10,054 nucleotides of DNA from FEN-1088 sp031407985 (GCA_031407985.1 JANOJB010000251.1:1-10054), one strand, 5' to 3'. Shown: positions 1 to 7,305, counted from the first letter of the stretch. The notes: generated from the letters alone by a model not told the origin. Numbers and translations are program-made.

Positions 1-42
1 GTCCCTCCTGAGCTCACACTCCTCCACAACCCGGCGCTCGGA

Positions 43-48
43 TATAGT
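43..48 (+). promoter_or_regulatory. Candidate -10 element (TATAGT) directly before bioF
   Basis: TATAGT matches the sigma-70 -10 consensus at five of six positions and ends six bases before the GTG start of bioF. A transcript from it would begin at or next to the GTG, giving a leaderless mRNA. No Shine-Dalgarno sequence lies between it and the start. No good -35 hexamer is visible at 16-18 bp spacing (the region around 19-25 is CT-rich), which weakens the call. Confidence 0.4.
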
Positions 49-54
49 CACCTC

Positions 55-1242
55 GTGGCCCTGGAGGACGACTTACGCTTCGAGCTAGCCGACCTCGCGT
101 CGCGGGATCGGCTGCGGGAAACGCGGACGTTCCTTGGGCCGGATCGCACCCATCCCCAGGACGTCGCCGGGCACGCCCTCCTATCCTTCTGTTCCAACGA
201 CTACCTCGGCCTTTCCAATCACCCCCTCGTGATCGCGGCAATGTCTAGCGAAACCGCGCTGGCTGGAGTGGGCTCTGGCGCATCCCGGTTGGTCTCCGGT
301 GGTACGCCAGCCCACACCGCTCTGGAAACCGCGCTCGCAGCCTTCCTCCACACACCCGCCGCCCTCCTCTTCCCTACCGGCTACCAGACCAACATTGGCG
401 TCCTCACTGCCCTCGCCGGCCCAACCGATCTGATCGCGTCGGATGCGCGCAACCACGCCAGCCTCATCGACGGCTGCCGCCTCAGTCGCGCCCGGATCGT
501 GGTTTACAAACATGCCGATCCGCAAGGCGCCGCCGACGCCTTGGCCACCCCCGGTATTTTCCGACGACGCATCCTTGTTACCGAGTCTCTGTTCAGCATG
601 GACGGTGACCGTGCACCCCTCCTCGATCTGGCCAGTGCCGCTACTCAACGGAGCGCCGTCCTCATCGTCGACGAGGCCCATGCCCTCGGCGTTGTAGGAC
701 CGACCGGTTCCGGCCTCTGTGCCCAGCTCGGCGTGACGCCGGATGTCCTGGTCGGCACCCTCGGTAAGGCATTCGGCGCCCTCGGCGGATTTGCCGCCGG
801 GTCAACCCTCCTTCGCGGCATCCTCGTCAACTCATCCAGGTCGTTCATCTATTCAACAGCTTGTCCCGCAGGGGTCGCGGCGGCCGCCAACGCAGCCCTC
901 CAAATTGCCTCGGGCCCTGAAGGCCACGCGCGACGCCACCGGGCCCTTGCCCTCGCTCATCGCCTCCGTACCGCGCTTGGCGATCTTGGAATCCGGGCAC
1001 CCGGGGAAGACCTGATCATCCCGATCCTTATCGGACCAGACCGCGACGCCCTCGCGGCCGCAGCCGCACTGCTGGCCGAGGGCATACTGGTGCCCGCGAT
1101 CCGCCCGCCGACCGTGCCCGAAGGTACCGCGCGTCTTCGCGTCACCGTCTCGGCCGGGCATACCCCTGACGATATCGACCGACTAGCCGGCGCGCTGGCA
1201 TCCTGGTCCCGTCGTTCCCAAGCTCCAAAAGGAAACCAATAG
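55..1242 (+). CDS. bioF: 8-amino-7-oxononanoate synthase (BioF)
   Basis: BioF is the PLP-dependent enzyme that condenses pimeloyl-ACP (or pimeloyl-CoA) with L-alanine to give 8-amino-7-oxononanoate, the first step of biotin ring assembly in the cytosol. The 395-residue product has the usual family length. Visible landmarks are SNDYLGL at residues 47-53, SMDGD from 181, DEAH at 206-209 (Asp206 contacts the PLP ring nitrogen, His209 is in the substrate site), the Schiff-base lysine Lys238 in TLGKAFG, and the C-terminal IRPPTVPEGTARLR block typical of BioF. These separate it from the related KBL and ALAS enzymes. The start is GTG at 55; the frame is open to the window edge but has no other ATG, GTG or TTG in view. 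It is followed four bases later by bioD. An origin further upstream cannot be excluded because the window begins 54 bases before. Confidence 0.95.
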   Translation: MALEDDLRFELADLASRDRLRETRTFLGPDRTHPQDVAGHALLSFCSNDYLGLSNHPLVIAAMSSETALAGVGSGASRLVSGGTPAHTALETALAAFLHTPAALLFPTGYQTNIGVLTALAGPTDLIASDARNHASLIDGCRLSRARIVVYKHADPQGAADALATPGIFRRRILVTESLFSMDGDRAPLLDLASAATQRSAVLIVDEAHALGVVGPTGSGLCAQLGVTPDVLVGTLGKAFGALGGFAAGSTLLRGILVNSSRSFIYSTACPAGVAAAANAALQIASGPEGHARRHRALALAHRLRTALGDLGIRAPGEDLIIPILIGPDRDALAAAAALLAEGILVPAIRPPTVPEGTARLRVTVSAGHTPDDIDRLAGALASWSRRSQAPKGNQ

Positions 1243-1246
1243 CAAC

Positions 1247-1939
1247 GTGCGCGGGCTCGTGCTTGTCGGCACCGATACCGGGGTGGGAAAAACCACCGTC
1301 GCCTGTTCCCTTTTGCGATTAGCATCTAGGAAGGGCTTTCGCCTTCTGCCGTTCAAACCGGTTGAAACCGGTTGCGCTCCCTTCCCCGCCGACGCTCTCC
1401 GCCTGATCGACGCCGCCGCGCTCCCCGACCTCGCCCCTGAACAGATCTGCCCCCTTCAGTTCGCCGCGCCGCTGGCACCATCGGTGGCGGCTCGCCTCGC
1501 GGGCCGTCCCATCTCCCCGGATACCCTGCTGCTCGCGGGAAGCGCGCTGGCCCAACGCGGCGACGCCCTCCTCGTTGAAACCGCCGGGGGACTGCTTACG
1601 CCCTACGCCCCCGGCACGACCTCGGCCTCGCTCGCCACACTTTTTGCTATGGATGTTTTGCTCGTAGCAGCCAATCGCCTCGGCACCATCAACCACACTG
1701 CATTGGCCGTGGCCGAGCTTTCCCACCGGCATTTACCCCTTGCCGGCATCGTCCTTGTCGACGTCAGCCCCTTGCCCGCCCCAGACGGACCATTCAACGC
1801 CCACGAAATCGAAGTGCTCACCGGGATCGCACCCCTTGGAACCCTTCGTCATTGCCCCACACTCCATCCAGACGCCCTTGCTGACGCGGCTGCCACCGAC
1901 CTCGACCTCTCCCGGCTGCTCGGGGGCGTTTTCGCCTAG
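1247..1939 (+). CDS. bioD: Dethiobiotin synthetase (BioD)
   Basis: BioD is an ATP-dependent carboxylase that closes the ureido ring of 7,8-diaminononanoate with CO2 to make dethiobiotin. The 230-residue product is close to the ~225 of the E. coli enzyme. The P-loop GTDTGVGKTT occupies residues 8-17 (Lys15). Lys37 in KPVETG matches the conserved substrate-binding lysine. VETAGGLLTPY carries the metal-binding glutamate; the family usually reads VEGAGG, so Thr replaces Gly here. ANRLGTINHT corresponds to the nucleotide-base-binding segment. The start is GTG at 1247, four bases after the bioF stop, with AAAAGGAAA at 1227-1235 inside the bioF end as ribosome binding site, so the two genes are almost certainly cotranscribed. 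bioA and bioB are not in the window. A weak CCCG/CGGG stem followed by GGCGTTTT overlaps the stop and could be a poor terminator. Confidence 0.95.
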   Translation: MRGLVLVGTDTGVGKTTVACSLLRLASRKGFRLLPFKPVETGCAPFPADALRLIDAAALPDLAPEQICPLQFAAPLAPSVAARLAGRPISPDTLLLAGSALAQRGDALLVETAGGLLTPYAPGTTSASLATLFAMDVLLVAANRLGTINHTALAVAELSHRHLPLAGIVLVDVSPLPAPDGPFNAHEIEVLTGIAPLGTLRHCPTLHPDALADAAATDLDLSRLLGGVFA

Positions 1940-2104
1940 CCTACTTTCGGCTTGGCCAGCGCACGGGCACAGCGCGGTCCGATCCGACCCGCAAAGGCCC
2001 CCACCCTTCAACCCATGAGGGTCAAGACCCGCCGCCAAGCCGGCCAAGCCGGCAAAGCGGAATGCACCTCGTCGGCCACGCGAGCGGCGCGCGACAGCAG
2101 TCGT
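1940..2104. other. Convergent intergenic region between bioD and khpB
   Basis: This 165-bp gap between two convergent stop codons shows no credible gene and no hairpin followed by a T-run on either strand. It holds a 9-bp inverted repeat, GGCTTGGCC at 1949-1957 and GGCCAAGCC at 2042-2050, 84 bp apart. The second arm lies in the GC-rich run GCCAAGCCGGCCAAGCCGGC, which can fold as GCCGG/CCGGC by itself. Any role in termination is a guess. Confidence 0.4.
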
Positions 2105-2599
2105 CTAGACCGGCTCCCGCCGCTCCGCCGTCTTCGGAAAGATCACAACCCGTCGGTAAAGACCTTCACCCTCCGACTCGGTCGTAACCCCCTCGTGATC
2201 GACCAACGCCATGTGCACGATCCGTCGATCGTGGGCACTCATCGGCTCGACCGGTTGTGGGCGGCCCGTCGTGACCACCTTTTCCGCCAGCCGCTGCGCC
2301 AGATCCACCAGCGCGTCCTCCCGCCGGCCCCGATACCCCTCGGCGTCGACAACCACCAGCGGTCCATCATGCGGTCGCTTCGAGACCAGGCGGTTAACCA
2401 GGTACTGAAGCGCGTCCAACGTAGCCCCCTTCTTCCCGATCACCAACCCCGACTCTGCGCCGTGCGCGTCGAGAATCACGCGCTCGCCATCGTCGAAGGC
2501 GCTGACCTCCGCGTCGACGCCCATGTTCTCCAAAATCTCCCGCAGCACCTTCGCCGCCCGCTCGCGCGTTTCGGCAATACCTGCGATTTCTTCGGACAT
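2105..2599 (-). CDS. khpB: KhpB/Jag-type RNA-binding protein (KH + R3H), short form
   Basis: KhpB (also Jag, EloR) is a cytosolic RNA-binding protein with a KH domain and an R3H domain that affects cell elongation and division in Gram-positive bacteria. Here the KH fold spans roughly residues 25-110, with the RNA-binding GxxG loop as GKKG at 55-58 followed by ATLDALQYLVNRL. The R3H domain spans 110-160, with the signature Arg125-x3-His129 in DRRIVHMAL. The product is 164 residues; full-length Jag proteins are longer and begin with a ~50-residue Jag_N domain, absent here. The ATG at 2599 has AGGAAG at 2609-2614 nine bases upstream, so this start is well supported. The gene often sits between yidC and mnmE; neither is in the window. 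A lysine-rich frame lies upstream in the same frame, ended by a TGA 21 codons before this ATG. Confidence 0.9.
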   Translation of the reverse strand: MSEEIAGIAETRERAAKVLREILENMGVDAEVSAFDDGERVILDAHGAESGLVIGKKGATLDALQYLVNRLVSKRPHDGPLVVVDAEGYRGRREDALVDLAQRLAEKVVTTGRPQPVEPMSAHDRRIVHMALVDHEGVTTESEGEGLYRRVVIFPKTAERREPV

Positions 2600-2608
2600 T
2601 TCTCTCGT

Positions 2609-2614
2609 CTTCCT
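2609..2614 (-). promoter_or_regulatory. Ribosome binding site that fixes the khpB start
   Basis: On the minus strand AGGAAG, within GGAAAGGAAG, lies nine bases before the ATG at 2599. It supports the short KhpB form as a real start rather than the tail of a longer protein whose upstream half is the lysine-rich frame. Confidence 0.6.
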
Positions 2615-2662
2615 TTCCGCGTCAACTGGCCGATGGCCCCAACAACTGGAGCCGTCAAAAAC

Positions 2663-3208
2663 TCAAATCGTAAAACTCGCGATGGGAACAGGAAGGCCGG
2701 GTGTGCCGCCCGACTCCGTGCTCGCTCCCGCGACGGCCGCGGTCGATGACGCCGGCGGTTGACTCTCAGCCGCCAGCCCCACGGCTGGAGTCGCCAGCCC
2801 CACAACCTCACCCGAGGCTTCCTTCGCGACGCCCTTACCAACAACACCACCCCCACCTCTCGCAAGAGGAATTCCGCCGGCTCTCCCGTACCCAGCGCGC
2901 GGCGAACTCGCGACTGGCTTTTCCGGCATCCGCCTCGTGCCGCCGCCAGCCTTCGGGCGTGGCGCCCTGCCCGAAACCGTCCCCGAGTCCGCCTTCCGAG
3001 AAGCACCCGCCACCTTCGCCGACTTCCTCGGCACGATGCTCCGCTCGGTCACTTCCTTCTTCTTGCGTTTGCTCTTGGCGGTCCCACTGCTCTTTGGTTT
3101 CGGCCGCCCCGCCGACCCAGCGCTAACCTTACTGGCTCGCTTGGTCGCCGGCTTCCGCCCCAGCTTCCTCTTCGCCTTCTCCTTCCGACCTTTGCCCGTG
3201 GCCCGCAT
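2663..3208 (-). CDS. Lysine/alanine-rich low-complexity basic protein, function unknown
   Basis: I do not recognise a family. The 181-residue product changes character along its length. The first ~85 residues are Lys/Arg/Ala/Ser-rich (clusters such as GRKEKAKRK and KSKRKKKE), resembling the disordered tails of histone-H1-like or RNA-binding proteins. The second half is Gly/Ala/Val/Ser/Pro-rich. No membrane segment, signal peptide or enzyme motif is seen. Lysine is mostly AAG and third positions are GC-rich in the first half, as expected of a coding frame here; the plus-strand frames look like antisense shadows. I chose ATG 3208 because a TTGACA overlaps the alternative ATG at 3241 and would act as its -35; neither start has a Shine-Dalgarno. 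It ends in TGA at 2663-2665, in frame with and 63 bp before khpB, so the two may be cotranscribed. It could be non-coding, or a detached N-terminal half of KhpB. Confidence 0.45.
   Translation of the reverse strand: MRATGKGRKEKAKRKLGRKPATKRASKVSAGSAGRPKPKSSGTAKSKRKKKEVTERSIVPRKSAKVAGASRKADSGTVSGRAPRPKAGGGTRRMPEKPVASSPRAGYGRAGGIPLARGGGGVVGKGVAKEASGEVVGLATPAVGLAAESQPPASSTAAVAGASTESGGTPGLPVPIASFTI
2769..2804 (-). repeat. 12-bp direct duplication inside the basic-protein frame
   Basis: GTGGGGCTGGCG occurs twice on the minus strand, 21 bp apart from start to start, encoding a repeated V-G-L-A unit. It suggests local slippage expansion in the low-complexity second half of the frame. Confidence 0.5.
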
Positions 3209-3216
3209 TCGTACCC

Positions 3217-3246
3217 ACGGTAATGGGTGCCGCGTCACCATGTCAA
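3217..3246 (-). promoter_or_regulatory. Possible sigma-70 promoter for the basic-protein gene
   Basis: On the minus strand a perfect -35 TTGACA (3246-3241) is followed 18 bp later by TACCGT (3222-3217), a poor -10 matching three of six positions. The ATG at 3208 begins eight bases after the -10, so a transcript would start at or just before it. The hexamer overlaps the alternative ATG at 3241. The weak -10 keeps confidence low. Confidence 0.3.
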
Positions 3247-3326
3247 CGGGCCCAAAGCCGGCGAGCGCTTAGGACCGACGCACCCGCCCTTCCTCAGTTA
3301 CGACAACACCCCACCGCAGAACTCCG

Positions 3327-3359
3327 CCAAAACCCAGACAAAACCTAGCCAAAACCCAG
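3327..3359. repeat. Three tandem copies of an 11-bp motif
   Basis: CCAAAACCCAG (3327-3337), ACAAAACCTAG (3338-3348) and CCAAAACCCAG (3349-3359) lie head to tail. Copies one and three are identical; copy two differs at two positions. The 11-bp period is close to one helical turn, so each copy faces the same side of the DNA, as in multi-site operators. No protein can be assigned, and it could also be simple slippage. Confidence 0.6.
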
Positions 3360-3409
3360 CCGCCACCCCACAGCAGGTCCAACGAGAAGCCAACCTTGTG
3401 CCCGCCGAC

Positions 3410-3427
3410 CGCCGATCGCCATCGGCG
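3410..3427. other. Perfect 7-bp hairpin / inverted repeat
   Basis: CGCCGAT-CGCC-ATCGGCG forms a 7-bp stem with a 4-base loop in the divergent intergenic region. No T-run follows on either strand, so it is not an intrinsic terminator. It may be an operator-like palindrome or a chance GC-rich inverted repeat. Confidence 0.4.
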
Positions 3428-3530
3428 AGCCGCCGACCCCCTTCGTCGCCACACCGCCGAGCATTTCCGTCCTGGCGTCGGCCGGCGACCCCGTCTCACG
3501 CCCCTACCCGCGCAGCCTGCGGCGAACTCC

Positions 3531-3560
3531 TTGAAAGGTCGGGCGATAGTCCCCTAACAT
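3531..3560 (+). promoter_or_regulatory. Sigma-70-type promoter of pepA
   Basis: TTGAAA at 3531-3536 (five of six to TTGACA) and TAACAT at 3555-3560 (four of six to TATAAT) are separated by 18 bp. The pepA ATG begins ten bases after the -10 element, leaving room for an untranslated leader of only about zero to four bases. No Shine-Dalgarno sequence is present there. Confidence 0.5.
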
Positions 3561-3570
3561 CCCCGCACAC

Positions 3571-5076
<1,506 letters not shown>

Positions 5077-5116
5077 CGCAAGCCGATGTGATCGGCGCAT
5101 AGGCCCGCCTTTGAGA

Positions 5117-5145
5117 TTGCCCACACCCACACCGCATGATAAGGT
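5117..5145 (+). promoter_or_regulatory. Possible extended -10 promoter of carD
   Basis: TTGCCC (5117-5122), a 17-bp spacer, then TAAGGT (5140-5145) preceded by TGA (TGn extended -10). The hexamers are weak individually but the spacing and TGn motif fit. The predicted transcript would have a leader of about 35-40 bases and a normal ribosome binding site. Confidence 0.35.
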
Positions 5146-5188
5146 TCGCAGGCTTTTAAAACCGCATCTACCGAGGAGCTTTCGATCT

Positions 5189-5680
5189 ATGGAGCCGACT
5201 TTCCGAGTAGGGGACTTGGCTGTTTATCCGGCCCATGGGGTGGCGCAGATTGTCGGCGTCGAAACCCGTGAGATCTCGGCAAATAAACAGACCTTCTACA
5301 TTCTCAAGATACTGGAGAATGGGATGAAGATCATGATCCCGACGCGCAACGCCGGTGCCGTGGGTCTGCGTGAATTGATTCGCGCTGATGAGGTTGACGA
5401 GGTTTTCGCGATCCTCAAGAGCCGTGAAGTTGCGGTTGAGGGTCAGACCTGGAACCGGCGCTACCGTGAGTACATGGAGAAGATCAAAACCGGTTCGGTT
5501 TTCGAGATTGCCGAGGTCTTGCGTGATCTGCAGCGCCTGAAAGGTGACAAAGAACTCTCGTTCGGCGAGCGCAAGATGCTGGACACCGCCCGAACACTCC
5601 TGGTTAAGGAGATCGCGGTCGCGACCAAGAGCAAAGAAGTCAAGATCGAGGAAAAGCTCGATCGGATTTTCGCCTGCTGA
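5189..5680 (+). CDS. cdnL: CarD/CdnL-family RNA polymerase-binding regulator
   Basis: CarD/CdnL proteins bind the RNA polymerase beta subunit through an N-terminal Tudor-like domain and contact promoter DNA through a helical C-terminal domain, stabilising open complexes, especially at rRNA and other suboptimal promoters. The 163-residue product equals M. xanthus CdnL in length. The N-terminal domain (about 1-65) has VGDLAVYPAHGVAQI and YILKILENGMKIMIP. The C-terminal helical domain (about 75-160) includes TWNRRYREYMEKIKTGS and SFGERKMLDTAR, nearly identical to CdnL as I recall it, including the tryptophan-containing DNA-contact segment. The frame is open well upstream, but ATG 5189 matches the family start and has GAGGAG at 5173-5178, ten bases before. 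A strong terminator follows. It is the clearest pointer to a myxobacterial-type host. Confidence 0.95.
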   Translation: MEPTFRVGDLAVYPAHGVAQIVGVETREISANKQTFYILKILENGMKIMIPTRNAGAVGLRELIRADEVDEVFAILKSREVAVEGQTWNRRYREYMEKIKTGSVFEIAEVLRDLQRLKGDKELSFGERKMLDTARTLLVKEIAVATKSKEVKIEEKLDRIFAC

Positions 5681-5711
5681 TCTGTCCGTTCTGTCCCTGG
5701 CGATAGACCAG

Positions 5712-5750
5712 AAAGCCCCGGCTGGGATTTCCCGCTGGGGTTTTTTCTTT
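5712..5750 (+). terminator. Rho-independent terminator after carD
   Basis: The stem pairs CCCCGGC with GCTGGGG (one G-T pair), continues inward through GG/CC after a mismatch, has a short A/T loop, and runs straight into TTTTTTCTTT. An A-tract on the 5' side pairs with the first Ts. It begins 31 bases after the carD stop and should end that transcript, so the downstream secretion-type pair needs its own promoter or read-through. Confidence 0.9.
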
Positions 5751-5869
5751 CCCGAAACGCGCGTTCCGCCCCGCGTAGATCCCGCGCAGCCAAAAAGCGC
5801 AACAAGATCGGCTCCCATCCGAAGAGTCCTGGTCGCTGCGATTCCCGCGGTTGACGAAAGGAGCTTCCG

Positions 5870-6295
5870 ATGAACACGACCGAAACTGACTATCTCGAAA
5901 CCACCACCCTGAAGGAGATCCTGGGGATCCCAGATGCCGCGATGGATCAGGCGATGGGGATCGCCTACCAGCTCTATCTGACGGGTCGCTTCGCTGAAGC
6001 CGACACCGTCTGCAGGGGGCTGATCGCGTGCGACCACCGCTATTGGTGGCCCCACTCCTTGCACGCGTCAGTCCTTCGCCGGCTTGGGCGCATTGAGGAG
6101 GCACTGGCCGGAGTGGAGCGAGGCCTCAAGTACGAACCAGGGCAGCCCAAGCTGCTGCTGATGCGCGCCGAGCTCATGGTCACCATCGCGCGAAACAAGA
6201 TTACTTACGTCGCGGCCAGGGATGGCGCGACGACGACGTCCTCCTCGACCCTGCGTGCCGACACGCTCCCTGGCGTTTCGTCGTTGGCACTCTGA
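5870..6295 (+). CDS. TPR chaperone of type III secretion type (SctG/LcrH-like)
   Basis: A 141-residue acidic-to-neutral protein with no signal peptide or membrane segment. Residues 28-61 (MGIAYQLYLTGRFAEADTVC onwards) and 62-95 (LRRLGRIEEALAGVERGLKY) are two tetratricopeptide repeats, with a partial third helix pair to about 107. The layout, a short N-terminal arm followed by TPRs starting near residue 28, is that of type III secretion chaperones such as LcrH/SycD/CesD and the needle co-chaperone PscG/YscG. The last ~35 residues are Thr/Ser-rich and do not look like TPR. ATG 5870 has AAAGGAG at 5857-5863, six bases upstream. The next gene, 29 bp downstream, ends in a needle-subunit-like module, which favours a PscG-like job: holding the needle subunit's C-terminal helix in the cytosol until export. 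A general TPR protein cannot be excluded. No promoter is clear in the 119 bp after the carD terminator. Confidence 0.7.
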   Translation: MNTTETDYLETTTLKEILGIPDAAMDQAMGIAYQLYLTGRFAEADTVCRGLIACDHRYWWPHSLHASVLRRLGRIEEALAGVERGLKYEPGQPKLLLMRAELMVTIARNKITYVAARDGATTTSSSTLRADTLPGVSSLAL

Positions 6296-6324
6296 CGATT
6301 CAACCCTACGAAAGGATCTTCGCC

Positions 6325-7227
6325 ATGAGCTTTCTCGACAGCATCAATCCCGCCAACATGCTCAGCAACGCAGCCGAGTCGTTCTGCGACGCGGTTCTTC
6401 CCAAGGAATTGGAATTCATCGGCGATTTCGCCGCCCTCGCCGTCGACCTCAAGGCGGGCAACTGGATGAAGGCTATTGAGGACTTTCAGGACCTGGCCCA
6501 GGACCTCCCCCAGCAACTGGCGCACCTTGCCAATACGCCAGCGGGACCCGGGAACCCAGGAGGCGATGCCCTGATGACTCCTAGCTTCCTTGAACCAGCA
6601 CCCCCGCCACCATACGCGGCGTCCAACAGTACTCAGACGTCGAGCACAACAACAACAACGGTTACAACAACCACCAACCGCCCTTCGACAGAGCCTTCGA
6701 ATCAGCTTGCGACTACGCCCGAGGCATCCGGGTCCGCGGTGCGGCCCGGTTTCTCGCCCTTTCTCTCGTCGTCGGCGGCCACAGGCCTAGGCCAGCGATT
6801 GCCGCACTTGGTCCTACAACATCCCTTCTCTCAAGCGCTCGCCGCTCCGACCGTCCGGGGCACGCCAACATCGTCCACGGCCTCACCACCGTCCGTGGTG
6901 GGTGGCGCGCAGGCGTCGCCAGCGCCGACCCAGTCAGCCCCCGCCGCTGGCACCACTTCAAGCCAGGGTACGTCGGCCCCATCGGGGGCGAGCACGGGTG
7001 ATGCAGCCAAGATGTCTCCCGACGAGTTCTTCAAACTCTCCGATACTGATCTCACGAACGCTGTCCGCGAAGGGAAGATCCCGTCCGATGTTAAGAAGAA
7101 CCCTGAGCAGATGCAGCGTCTCCAGCAGCGCATGAACGAGATCACCGAGATGAATCAATTGATCACCTCCATGCTCAAGGCCCTACACGACATGAATAGC
7201 CAGGTCATTCAGAACATCCGCGTCTGA
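6325..7227 (+). CDS. Type III needle-subunit-like protein (SctF) with long N-terminal extension
   Basis: A 300-residue protein in three parts. Residues 1-70 form a helical domain (MSFLDSINPANMLSN..., one Cys at 21, no cleavable signal). Residues 71-229 are a Ser/Thr/Pro/Ala-rich, probably disordered linker with a TTTTTVTTTT run at 108-117. Residues 230-300 resemble type III needle subunits (PrgI, MxiH, SsaG, EscF): a short helix, a turn containing PSD and NPEQM at 259-263, then a long helix ending in MLKALHD and VIQNIRV. From memory the last 41 aligned residues match PrgI without gaps (P, Q, E, K, D, IQN, R identical), and NPExM and MLK recur in SsaG and EscF. Needle proteins are normally ~80 residues, so the extension is exceptional. 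ATG 6325 has AAAGGAT at 6311-6317. The upstream TPR gene is its likely chaperone. It could instead be another secreted coiled-coil protein. Confidence 0.6.
   Translation: MSFLDSINPANMLSNAAESFCDAVLPKELEFIGDFAALAVDLKAGNWMKAIEDFQDLAQDLPQQLAHLANTPAGPGNPGGDALMTPSFLEPAPPPPYAASNSTQTSSTTTTTVTTTTNRPSTEPSNQLATTPEASGSAVRPGFSPFLSSSAATGLGQRLPHLVLQHPFSQALAAPTVRGTPTSSTASPPSVVGGAQASPAPTQSAPAAGTTSSQGTSAPSGASTGDAAKMSPDEFFKLSDTDLTNAVREGKIPSDVKKNPEQMQRLQQRMNEITEMNQLITSMLKALHDMNSQVIQNIRV
6646..6678 (+). repeat. Threonine-codon microsatellite (ACA-rich)
   Basis: Four consecutive ACA codons, then ACG, GTT, ACA, ACA, ACC, ACC encode a threonine run at about residues 108-117 of the needle-like protein. ACA is uncommon in this GC-rich window, so the tract stands out in base composition. 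Slippage here would change linker length in steps of one residue without shifting the frame. Confidence 0.7.
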
Positions 7228-7255
7228 TCACTTGGAGGAAAAGAGCTCCAGAGCT

Positions 7256-7294
7256 GTCGGGCGGGCTGCCTTTGGGCGCCCACCCGCGCCCGAC
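7256..7294. terminator. Hairpin between convergent genes, possible bidirectional terminator
   Basis: GTCGGGCG at the left end pairs with CGCCCGAC at the right end over eight bases, with further GGGC/GCCC pairing inside. It occupies the 78-bp gap between the needle-like gene and gyrB. No T-run follows on the plus strand. On the minus strand an AGCTCTGGAGCT repeat and CTTTTCC follow, so it may serve gyrB better. A factor-assisted or T-less terminator is inferred from position. Confidence 0.5.
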
Positions 7295-7305
7295 CTCCAC
7301 GGATG

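Larger units (their letters stand above)
3247..3530. other. Divergent intergenic region before pepA
   Basis: About 290 bp between the divergent basic-protein frame and the pepA promoter. I see no convincing gene; a 76-residue minus-strand frame here resembles nothing and has no ribosome binding site. The region holds a three-copy 11-bp tandem repeat (3327-3359) and a perfect hairpin (3410-3427). It presumably carries the control signals for the two divergent genes. Confidence 0.4.

Noticed and set aside
1952..2749. Plus-strand frame of 265 codons across khpB
   Set aside because: It is antisense to khpB, whose KH GxxG and R3H motifs and ribosome binding site are clear; its own product is Arg/Pro-rich with no recognisable domain.
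2937..3272. Plus-strand frame of 111 codons with a hydrophobic stretch resembling a membrane helix
   Set aside because: The Leu/Phe run is the complement of AAG-rich lysine codons on the minus strand, so it is best explained as a shadow. No ribosome binding site was seen.
3327..3359. Short tandem repeats as a CRISPR array or DnaA-box cluster
   Set aside because: The units are 11 bp with no spacers between them and do not resemble TTATCCACA.
3269..3499. Minus-strand 76-codon frame in the intergenic region
   Set aside because: Arg/Gly/Trp-rich with no family resemblance, no ribosome binding site, and it runs through the tandem repeat.
6190..6295. A frameshift truncating the TPR gene
   Set aside because: The last ~35 residues do not look like TPR, but the other two plus frames over this stretch give no TPR-like continuation, so a natural tail is more likely.
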